64,000 nt of DNA from Sphagnum compactum (taxonomy: Eukaryota > Bryophyta > Sphagnopsida > Sphagnales), in the NCBI GenBank assembly GCA_965153455.1, contig OZ234504.1, positions 12,313,121-12,377,120 of the forward strand, given 5' to 3'. Positions within the stretch are counted from its first letter, which is position 1. Every line of letters starts with the position of its first letter. A model generated the notes under the pieces. The model was given only the letters and a program-made list of their open reading frames with translations. It ran no database searches and was not told where the DNA came from. A program made the translations under genes and the position numbers. Below are positions 12,801-22,345 of the stretch, one piece after another.

Positions 12801-14381
12801 AGTACTCAAGCTTACAGGAAGAAGGAAACATTGGGGGCCCATGTGACAAGATGGATCAAAGGTAGCATACCCTGCTTCTCGAGGACTGTAGTAAAAGTTG
12901 GCGTTGAGCTTCCAAGTACTTGGGGTTGACATGAATGCCATGCCCAGAACGAAGAACAGCCAATTCAATGGGCCGTGATGGCTGGGAGGACATCACAGGC
13001 TCCTTTGACTGAAGACTGAATTCAAGCTCCGCTTCAATGACATGCAAAGGGCCTGATGGGAAAACACCCCGCCATGTCCAAAATAAATGCTGCATAGCAG
13101 TGTAGGTGACAGAGTCTACTTGCCGATATGCCTTACAGAACACCTGCATTCCCCCTAAGGTTAGTAATTGCAGGCTCTTGGACTCAAGTAAGTACTGATG
13201 ACCAGCCAGATAAGGCAACAGTAACAGTCTTAAGCAATTGGACTATTGAAGTGAACACCAAACAAAGGACATATCTAGTATAAAAGGTCACTAAGAGGAA
13301 TTCAGTTAAGGAAACCCTGACAAGATAGATACCTCAGGAAGGCGTGCAGAAAAATATTTCACATACTCGCCTCCAATATTCTTTACAATGCTGTCAAGAA
13401 GATACAATGATGGAAGCTTCTGCTCCTTTGGCACCTATTAACATATACACAATAAAACTTCAAATATGCCCACAAAAAAATGTACCTGAAAAAAATTGGT
13501 AATAAATGACAGTGCTCCAAAGGGAGAGACATTAGGTACTTCAATGGTCAAAAAAGAAGCATGCCAAAACCCTAAGTGTAAATTCTCCAATGCCTGTTGG
13601 TTCATGTTGATGCTTCTTCCTGTCTGAAGAACCCATTTCTTCTGCTAAAATATAGTCCTCTGCAGGGTTCTTTTTGTTGTTGCATTGGTGTGGATTTATG
13701 TTGCAAATGCAGCCCAGCTTGTAAAGGTTGCAAGCTTGATAAGAGCAATGTTGTGAACAGACACAAAAAGTCCCGAGGAAGAAGGAAGGAGAGGACATAA
13801 ACGCCGTAATGTCTTACCATAACAATGTGATCACAAATAACGGCAGATATGCCTTGCGCTGCGTGAGCATTCTCTCCAGCGATGATTGTGAGATTAGTAA
13901 TAATTGGCTTCGAGTTGAAAGTGAGCTCCATCAGTGCGGACTTGTACTGAGAAACAAGTTCTTGAAGGTCTTCAATGGGAGTTTCAGTCTCTTCTTCCTT
14001 ATTCCTCTGTTCATTTGGTTCCCTATCCTTGTCATTGCTACCTATTTTCGAGCCGCCTCGCAACAACAACTCGTTGTTGAAACCCATTCTTTTCTCACCT
14101 TTCTCCGTTTCTCCTCCCGCTTTCTTCAAATACGTCGAATGGTTTGCAATAATAGCGTTGCTTGCCCAGCCTTCTAATACTTTTGGCTCCCTCTGCCAGT
14201 TCATGAGAACGCTGCTGCTGTTCCTTTCTAATATCGGCCTCTTCCAAATCAGGCTAAAGTCTCTGGCTATCTGCTGAGTCCGAGCAAATTCCCTCTTCTT
14301 CTTCCTCTCCCACATTCCAGTAGGAATATCCCCGTCACTTGTCTCACGAAACTGCCACTCATCTCTTCCCTCGTTCCGCAT
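9842..14381 (-). CDS. PCF11-like pre-mRNA cleavage/polyadenylation factor (PCFS4 type)
   Basis: Nuclear subunit of cleavage factor II, which binds the RNA polymerase II C-terminal tail and links 3'-end cleavage to termination. Exons (minus): 13818-14381, 13333-13434, 12871-13143, 12615-12728, 11810-12502, 9842-11704, all phase 0, giving 1202 aa. The CTD-interacting domain spans about residues 137-267, with [34 protein letters not shown] and [11 protein letters not shown] as hallmarks, followed by [17 protein letters not shown] long Gln/Pro/Ser-rich linker follows. Near the C-terminus come a C2H2-like finger (C1039, C1042, H1055, H1059 region) and a second CxxC...HxxC site (C1127, C1130, H1174, C1177). 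I chose the ATG at 14381; the frame upstream has only non-ATG codons back to a stop. It is longer than Arabidopsis PCFS4 (about 800 aa), mostly through the linker. The leader contains a (CT)n run. Confidence 0.93.
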
Positions 14382-15180
14382 ACTAGTACCTCTGCAAGTT
14401 TCTTGCAAGCAATTTCACAAACGCCTCCTGGAGCTACATTCTCTCTCTCTCTCTCTCTCTCTGTGTCTCACACACACACACAACCTCAAAAGAAAAATCA
14501 CTACTAACTACAGCACCAGGAAGAACAATAATAATATCTTCCTCTTTGTTTTTCTATTTTCCACTACAGCACCAGGAACAATAATGATATCTCCTCCCTC
14601 ATGGTCGATCTTCCACCGATATCAAAAACCTCAGAAGAGAAACCCAACGAATTTATTCCTTCGTTCCAAGTGCACCGGATTTAGGGTTTGGCGCTTTTAT
14701 GGTGTCCCAAAACCTGCCATTATTATTACGACTACTGTACAAGGCCAAAATTGAATGTCTGTGGTGACCGACCCCGTGTAAATAACACGGCCCTTCTTCC
14801 CCACAGACAAATTATGGTGATAGAAAGAAGAAGACAGAAGGGAGACTCTCTCTAAGCTTGTGCTTTGGCGTCTGGATGCAGCCGTGGTGGTTTTATTTCT
14901 TGCGTCGCAAGCCTGAGAGAGAGAGAGAGAGAGTTGATGGCGTAGAGAGGCCAAAGAGCTTCGCAAACGCCGGCGGGCGGGAGAGAAGAAGCCACCCGTA
15001 GTATCGTCGCCCGTGCCGCGCAACCCCTGTTCACATGGAAGCGGTTAAAAACCCAGAACAACGTCTTAAGTTATAATAATCTCCGGCAATTCTGATCAGA
15101 TTTTATTTTATATTTTTAAAAAAATTAAAAGGATTTTTAATTTTTCTTTTTCTTTCTTTCTTTTTTTCATGTGTACTAGT
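14382..15180 (-). promoter_or_regulatory. 5' leader and promoter region of the PCF11-like gene with two (GA/CT)n tracts
   Basis: On the plus strand a (TC)n run at about 14440-14463 is followed by a short (CA)n run, and a (GA)n run lies at about 14911-14932. In the direction of the minus-strand gene these are GA/CT tracts upstream of the ATG, a common arrangement in plant 5' leaders. The section is more GC-rich than its surroundings up to about 15060. A 108-codon minus-strand open frame at 14697-15023 is Ser/Arg-rich low-complexity and I do not treat it as a gene. Confidence 0.4.
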
Positions 15181-15574
15181 GTGTGGCCTGTGCCGTTGGC
15201 CCAAGTGTTAGCACGTCCTCAACTGAATTTTCCTTCCAAAACCTGGTTTATTGGAATTTATTTGAATTTTCAGCGGCAGAAATCATTTTAAAATCAATAT
15301 CTCCCACATTTTGGGTGAAAACATGGTTGAAAATTGGTTTCAAGGCTCTCACCCATGTGAGAACTGACTAGGAAAACCAAAACTGGGGAAAGAAAAACCA
15401 AATGGTTTTCACATGAAAACTTAGATCTTGTTCTTAGGGTTTGGGGTCTTGGAAGGAAAAGGGAAAATGGGTTAGGTTTAGGGTTTAGGGTGGCACTTTT
15501 ATTGGGGAAAACCACAAAAATATAAAACCAAAAGTTTTTTGGCCTTTTCATTTGTGTTTTTTTTTTGCATTTGC
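15181..15574. other. Spacer with telomere-like tract at about 15470-15492
   Basis: No gene is seen. Near the right end there is GTTAGGTTTAGGGTTTAGGG, a telomere-like or telo-box cluster, with a looser TTAGGGTTTGGGG about 35 bp before it. Confidence 0.5.
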
Positions 15575-15815
15575 TTGGTTTTATGTGCTTGCTCCTTGCC
15601 TTGTGTTACTTATGTTTGCTCTTCGCCTTGCATTGTTGTTGTTTGCTCCTTGCTTTGCATTGTTATTGCTTGCTCCTTGCCTTGTGTTGATATTGCTCAC
15701 TTTTCGCATTGTTGTTGTTCGTTACTTGCCTTACGTTGCTACTGCTCATTCCTCCCCTTGTGTTGTTGTTGGTCATTCCTCGCGTTGTTGCTTCTCAATG
15801 TTCGCCTTGTTTGGC
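15575..15815. repeat. Pyrimidine-rich minisatellite, unit about 27 bp (block 1)
   Basis: Imperfect units of the form TGYTTGCTCCTTGCCTTGCA followed by TTGTTGT repeat about every 27 bp (some units are 22 bp) for about nine copies. Because 27 is a multiple of three, several overlapping frames stay open and give Leu/Cys/Ala-rich pseudo-proteins with a 9-residue periodicity. These have no start context, splice sites or domains, so I read it as non-coding repeat. Confidence 0.75.
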
Positions 15816-16139
15816 CTAATTTTGGGCCCTTCTTCCTTCCTTTTTATTTTGTGCAACTAATCTTGTGGTCTTCCCCTCTCCTCTATCATTTTTCAAATTA
15901 GTTGGATATCTCCAATCCCAACTCAAACACGAAGTTTCTTCTATTTTGAACATTTTTTTCATTCTCAATTGATCATTCTTCTTCACTAGTAAAAATTAAT
16001 GTAACCACTTTATTTGCAACTACATGCGACTATTAGTTATTTGCAATTACATTTGGACATTTTTGCAACTATTTTTTGTGTTGGTCGTATTTGTGATTAC
16101 ACTGCAATTAGTTTGCGACTATTTTGATGTTCATCCTTA

Positions 16140-16595
16140 CATGTGAACAACATTTAATGGTTGTTGTATTTTGTTGTTCGCCAACATTGTTGCTACTTAT
16201 TGCTCACTTTGTTGTTGTTCGCTTACATTGTTATTATTTGTTACTTGCCTTACATTGTTGTTGTTCGTTATTCGCCTTAGGTTGTTATTGTTCGTTGCTT
16301 ACCTTACGTTGTTGTTTCTCGTTCTTCACCTTCATTGCTACTACTCATTGCGCACCTTGTGTTGTTGTTCATTTTACATTGTTGTTGTTCGCTCCTTGCC
16401 TTGCATTGCTCCTGATTGCCTTATATTATTGTTGTTCACCTTGTGTTGCTATTGTTCACTTTTCACTTTGCATTGTTGTTGTTCATTCAAGTACTCATCT
16501 CACCCTCTCTTGTGTTGTTGTTTTTCTTCGTTCTTCACCTTGTGTTGTTGTTGTTGTTCACTTTTCACCTTATGTTGTTGTTGATTGCTTGTTGA
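16140..16595. repeat. Pyrimidine-rich minisatellite, unit about 27 bp (block 2)
   Basis: Same repeat family as 15575-15815, with about 16 diverged units such as TGTTCGTTGCTTACCTTACG then TTGTTGT. It is separated from block 1 by about 325 bp of ordinary AT-rich DNA. Open frames of 137-158 codons across it are by-products of the 27-bp period. Confidence 0.75.
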
Positions 16596-16929
16596 GATGA
16601 TGTACTTTCCCCCCTCTCTTGCCATGTGCAAATTCTAACGCCTAGAGCACAAGATTAAGAAAAGAAGGTAATTTTTTTAAAAAAATTAATTCAAAAGTTT
16701 TGTTGTTTTGTTTTTATTTTTATTTTTATTTTATGTTTCATTGTTTAGCTCTTTTTTTTTTCCTAACTTCTAATTTTTGTTTTTCATTTTTTGGTTGTAA
16801 GGTTATTATTTCCTTGAATTTATTTACATTCTAACTTGCATTCTAACCTTATATTGCACTTTATTTTTGTAAATGCCCTTTGTATATGTTCTTGTAAATT
16901 ATAGATGCATTTGTAATTTTTTTTCACCA

Positions 16930-18130
16930 CTCGTTTAGCAAAATTTCATTTTGCAAATGATAATGGAAGAGTTGTCCCAAAATGAAAACATAATGAAAAA
17001 TAATGATGAAATATATTTAAATGACATTGCAATGGAAGAGGAGAGAATGGAAGAAAAGTCTGAAATTCATCCAAGTCTACAAATTAAAAAATATATTAGT
17101 GCAAATGAAGGGAAAAACAAAATGAAGGAAAATTTGAGAATTTTGCATTTAAAAAAAATAAATGGAGACATGATAGTAGAAATGCACTATGTTGGTCATT
17201 TTATTGTGTAAATGACAATAAGCTAATGGATTTAAAGTGTTTTCACTTAAGTGATGAGATGCATTTTTTGTTATGTCAGTCCAATTTTTATGACAAATGC
17301 CAAAACACAAGCAAGGAAAGGTTTGATATTGTATAGTAGTGCAAATAAAATCATTGCATTAAAATAACATGTTTATGTAAACCATTATATGATTGCAAAA
17401 ATATTTTAAAAAGAAATAAACAACTTGTTAAAAGAACTTCATGAGAGAGAACCTAGAAAGAAAAAACCTTATGTAAATGCAATTATTATCTTTAATTTTT
17501 TCGATGCTAAAGATTCTTAAAAGAAAGATGATGTGTAACAAAAATAGATTTTCAGAATTTTAACTCTTTTAATTAGTAAAAATCATTTGCCACTACATCT
17601 TGTTGAAAGTTAATGGTTTAAAAGATTTAGTCTACATTTATGTCCAAGGGTTGTTTTGCCTTCTAAGAAATAGTTTTCAAAAGAAATTTTGCTGAAGTTG
17701 GTGGAAAAAATAAACCAATTGTATGACTTACTTGCTTTGGCAAATTATTGTTTTGTAACATCAAGTTTTGATTTGTGGATGTTAAAAGGGGCTTATGACA
17801 TTTTTGTGCTATTGTTATTAATTTTTTGGGGGTTGATTAACAGCCAAAACATATTACAATTAAGCTTTTTGAAACATCTAATATATCTAGCCATGCATTA
17901 GCAAAAAACTTAATTAAATTGTTAAGTAAGTATGACTTGAGAAAAATAAATCATTGTTTATGTTAAAGATGAAGGATCTAATTTACATATTATGATTGCA
18001 ACTTTAAAGTCTATTGTAAGTTGTGATGTTTTAGGTTTGATAAAAAGTTTTCAAGGTAGCTATTTGGCCATGCATTCTTTAAAGCTTGTTAGTATGCTTC
18101 ATTTGTACGTGTTTGAAACATATATCTATC
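16930..18130 (+). pseudogene. Decayed hAT-type (BED-finger family) transposase gene
   Basis: Reading the plus strand across frames gives consecutive pieces of one protein. These include DNKLMDLKCFHLSDEMHFLL (about 17210-17270), a PRKKKPYVNAIII piece (about 17450), KNHLPLHLVES then WFKRFSLHLCPRVVLPSKK (about 17580-17670), SSFDLWMLKGAYDIF (about 17760), KHITIKLFET (about 17850) then SSHALAKNLIKLLSKYDLRK (about 17880), and YVKDEGSN followed by IATLKSIVSCDVLGL (about 17960-18035). The SFDLW...GAYDIFALV, ALAKNL..LL.KY.L.KKI and AYVKDEG motifs are those I know from plant BED-finger hAT-like transposases. At least six stops and several frameshifts break it, so it is not functional. Terminal repeats were not identified. 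Confidence 0.75.
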
Positions 18131-19021
18131 AAAATTGCCCAATTTAACCTATAGAAATGCATAACTTGGTCGAAAAAGTCAGGGAAAGGCAAACAATAAT
18201 GGAACAAGGCTTGTGCAAATTTGAATCATCTTCAAAGAAAACTAAACATTCTAGTTAAAACAAGGTTATCATCAAAATTGTTATTTGTTTTTGCATAGGT
18301 TTCCACATCAAGTAATTTGGGTTGTAAGAATGACCTCTACTTTGTAATGATTGAAGCACACATCAAGGAAAATCCAAAGTTTCATAAATTGTTCCCACAT
18401 AAAACAATTTATTCTCTAAAAGAAAATTGAAAACTTATTACTTCTTTGGAAGATAACTTAGTATATCATTGCTTTCAAAATGATCTCAAAATTTATATGA
18501 ATCTTGGGAATGTTTAATCAAACCCATCCATTTCATCTGTGAAATTCTGCAAGAGAATTGGGTTATTTATGATTGGAAATTCCATATTGGTTTATACACA
18601 TTATATGGATGCCAAAGAAAGATTGTATGTTTTCTTCCTTTTTTTAGTGTTGCATTTATGTTTGAAAATATCTTTATCTAGAGTTCCAATATACATTTTT
18701 TTGGAAACATATTCAAATTCTAAAATTAAAGATTTTTAGAAATAACTTATGTTGATGTCGCTGATATCAAAATGGTTCTCTTCGGATCCTTTCAATTTCA
18801 CCAATTTAGCAATCTGACACACAAATGTATGTAATTATTTTATTGTCAATATTTCTAAAGATGTTGTGCCCTAAAATGGGGTATTATACCTAACAATACA
18901 TAAACAATATATAACAATACATCCTCCTTCCAAATGTTCAATTTGCCCACAAGGTTTGTAGGCTTGTGGTAGGGAATACATGTATTTGCACATGTCACAA
19001 CAACACATTTTGGGTTTTGCA
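18131..19021. other. AT-rich spacer, probably further decayed transposon DNA
   Basis: This may continue the hAT relic on its right side, but I can no longer align it with the family. No intact frame or repeat stands out. Confidence 0.35.
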
Positions 19022-19025
19022 ATTA

Positions 19026-19831
19026 GGGTGAAAGCACACTATTGAGGGGGGGGGGGGGGGGCATTTTGGGCACTTTCACAACATGTATGTAAAGTATATT
19101 TTTACAAAATGTATTGCATTTAATTTTGGGTTTCACTTTTAATGTTTAGGCTTGATATTTTGATTTTCACAAAGTTAATGATATATAATATTATTTGGAA
19201 AAAATAAATAAATTTAAAAAGATTAAATTCAAGGAATAATGAATATATTTAAGTGGTATATACAATATAATAAAACATGTTTCTATTTTTGAACTGCACT
19301 AGGTTTGCGTTTGAATTAGTTAGCCAAAAAATGTTTGAAATGAAAATTTAAAAAATGACCCACCTCACATATATTGTCATTTTCCATTTGAAAATGATAG
19401 TTTGTCAAAATGTTAATTTACCACATATTTGTGGTCATCGCTCCCAAAAACACCCATTTGTGATATGATAATTATCAAACTCTTCACACGATTCACAAAC
19501 TTATTCCAATCACATGGAGTCACAATGTTTAATAGATATTACAAATTTCATAAAGACAAACTCATTTCAATCATTTTTTGAGTATATTTACATTTTTTAG
19601 TACATAGTGACGTACATTTTTTTGCCACAAATATATTTTGAAATCACACAATATAAGTTAGAAAAAAAAAAAATTGCAGTTGAATGATTTGTGTTATAAT
19701 TTACCATATTATGTAAAATTTTTGGAAAAATATGTTATCATATTACCATGGTTGAAGTTCAAACATGGACACCCCTGGAAAACAGTACAATGTGACAACA
19801 TTTTTGGCCCCCTTATAGTGTGTTTTCACCC
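19026..19831. mobile_element. Candidate inverted-repeat-ended element of about 806 bp
   Basis: The left end reads GGGTGAAAGCACACTATTGA then a G run (about 19044-19061). The right end on the opposite strand reads GGGTGAAAACACACTATAAG then GGGGGCC. About 17 of the first 20 positions match as a terminal inverted repeat. ATTA flanks both sides (19022-19025 and 19832-19835), which could be a short target duplication. The interior is AT-rich and has no convincing frame, so it would be non-autonomous. Confidence 0.5.
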
Positions 19832-20159
19832 ATTAACCTTTACATTTACATACTAGTCAGGAAGGACATACGAAATTAATGATTAGCGAGTTGTTAAACC
19901 CATGTCATTTCATCCATTTAATCATAAAGGATGTTCAGTTGCAAAGCCTAATCGTTTTAATAACTAAATTTTTTAATTTTCTTATAAAAATGAAATTCCA
20001 TGTCATCATTAACCTTGGTATGATGTGTAAAATGCATGCCATTTGAACTTAGTTGTTTCACAATTCAATTAAATGTTACAAAATATGCCTTGATGGATGG
20101 ATGAAATGTGTCAAAAATCTATAAACAAGTTAGGAGTCATTACACATGACCAAAAGTCA

Positions 20160-21020
20160 ACTTAGTTTAGCCCATGTAACTAGTGTAGCCAAAAGTTAAC
20201 TTAACATAACCTAGCTAAATTAGGCAACCTAACCTAACTCACATAACCAAAAGTCAACCTAGCTTAACCTAACTAGACTAACTACTTATGTTAGGCAACC
20301 TAGGCTACTTAACCTAGGCTAGGTGGTCTACATTAAAAACAAACATCAAATTCATAACCCAAGAAATTTAAACTAAGTTATTTAACTTAAGCCAGGTATC
20401 ATAGGTTGTAAGAATGAAAACTTGAACCCCTCACATTCACTTTAGAGTTCAAGTCTTCATCCATTGCACTACCACATTTTTTAATTCCAATTATATATAA
20501 CACAAAGTTATAAAATTCAAAATTTTTAGTTTTCAATTAACCTTGGCCACACCAAGTTGACTTAAGTCAACCTACCTACTACCTACCAATCTAACTTAGA
20601 TCTAGACCTAAACCTTTTTAGGTTGATTTAAGATGAACTAGTTTATCAACTTATACTACTTACTAACTTAGCCGAAATTAACCTAGGCATTTTTAAGCCA
20701 AAAAAAAATTAACCTAGGATAATTATGTCACATTAGTTGCATCATAGTTACATCTAGTTGCACAAATTTGAGGTGGTTACAAACTTGATAAAATATTTTG
20801 TAATGAGGCTACATAGGTTGACTTGGCAAAAACTTAAAGCTGGAAACCTAAACAAGCCTACCTAAGTTAACCTATTAGTAGGGTAACCTATTCTAAGTAT
20901 ATTTAAACATATTAGATGTAGTAAAATTTTTATGTCTAGTTAAGTAATTTACAAGGTAGTTTATATTATGAAATAGGTTTTTACTAAGTAGCCTACATAC
21001 ATAGGTTAACTTAATAAGTA
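20160..21020. repeat. Region dense in AACCTA/TAGGTT motifs
   Basis: AACCTA, AACCTAA or their complements occur dozens of times at irregular spacing, for example within ACCTAACCTAACTCACATAA. It has no fixed unit length and no coding potential. It resembles a strongly degraded simple-sequence or telomere-variant array. Confidence 0.55.
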
Positions 21021-21290
21021 TGTTAACCTAAGCTAATGTGTTAGCTAATTAAACAATTAAAAAGTTATATGTCAGTTTTTTCAAAACAATTATTAATATT
21101 GTAGTCATAATTACAAGTTAACAATATGTTTTTTTGTACACATACACATGCATGTGAATTTATAACATCAAAAACTCATGGCACATAAAAAATTATGGCA
21201 TGCCATGACAAATATTAGTGCCATAAATTCAAGACACAAAAATTTATGGTGTCACAAAAAATCATGGATTGCCATGAAAATTTGTGCCAC

Positions 21291-21508
21291 CTTGTTGCCA
21301 AATGGCATGCCATGTCATCATCACATAAAAGACCGAGTTGTTATTAATTGCAAAGGACAACAATATTTTCAGCTAATTAATAAATGAGATTAATTCATCA
21401 AATCAATGACATGAATCATGATGTGACAAATAAGACCACATCATCTTGTTGGCATATAACATGCCATGTCATCATCTTAGAGATTGAATTGTTATTAGTC
21501 ACAAAGGT
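21291..21508. repeat. Direct repeat pair of about 65 bp
   Basis: 21291-21357 and 21445-21508 share CTTGTTG, CATGCCATGTCATCATC and GTTGTTATTA or ATTGTTATTA, then CAAAGG. GGCATGCC-type short palindromes also occur nearby at about 21196. The spacing is about 154 bp. Confidence 0.55.
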
Positions 21509-21604
21509 GAATGGTTCTTGCAACTAACTAACTAACTAATGAAAAAAAAATTAAAAAAAATGATAATTTACTAAAAAACCAATAAGTTGTCAATATGACT
21601 AAGT

Positions 21605-22345
21605 CACAAAACCATGATGCCATGTGGCATGTTGATGTCTTTTGCCATTATTTAGTGATTGTTATGACTAAGTAGTTATAAGTGTAGTTGAAAAAAATAA
21701 TAGTTATTTTTGTGTCCGGTTCAAAGGATACGATTTGTTATAGTGAAGGTAAAGTTTTTGAACTTGCATCTTGATGCAAAGAGTTACATTGAGGGATTGG
21801 ACATCGTTTCTAACATAGTGATTGACTAATAAATGTTTCATTCTATCCAAAGTAATGTATGAGTCATCATGTTGATTAATAATCAAATATTTTATTATCA
21901 CCACAACGCTAAAACATGTCTTCTACGATTGATCCTATTTAATTACAATCATTTTTCTAGTCATATTTTGTTGTTTAAGCCATTTTTTTAATCATTTTTC
22001 ACATTGTAGTCGAATAGGACAAGTCATAAAATACATGTTTTGGCATTGTGTTGCACATGGAATCCACATCATCATGTTGTGAAACTAAAAGTCATTATTC
22101 TAGTCGCAGAAGTTCGGGTATTTTTAATTAACCAATTTAATTTATTTAAAACATATTATTACAATTTCAAGAATAATATATCTATAAAAAAAAACCCAAC
22201 TATAGTTACAAAACCATGACATCATAGACATTTCAATGACCTTTGCAGCTACATAATTGTTTTTGTGACTAAGTAGTTACAATTATAGTAAAAAAAGACA
22301 ATAATTGTTTTTTTGGCTCATTAAAAAACCCATAATTGTTGTTTG
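21605..22345. repeat. Diverged direct repeats about 600 bp apart
   Basis: Stretches at about 21605-21735 and 22207-22345 share the order ACCATGA, GTGACTAAGTAGTTA (GACTAAGTAGTTATAA in the first), then AGTAAAAAAA or AGTTGAAAAAAA, then a TAATTGTT or TAGTTATTTTT block. The similarity is interrupted, suggesting an old duplication or two copies of one small element. A C-homopolymer of 14 bases sits just after the second copy (about 22413-22427). Confidence 0.45.

Noticed and set aside
15539-15901. Cys/Leu-rich open frames that look like membrane proteins
   Set aside because: They are produced by the 27-bp pyrimidine repeat; several frames are open at once and hydrophobicity simply reflects T-rich codons.
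16124-16600. 158-codon and 137-codon Val/Cys/Leu-rich frames
   Set aside because: Same repeat artefact as at 15539; no start context, domain or intron.
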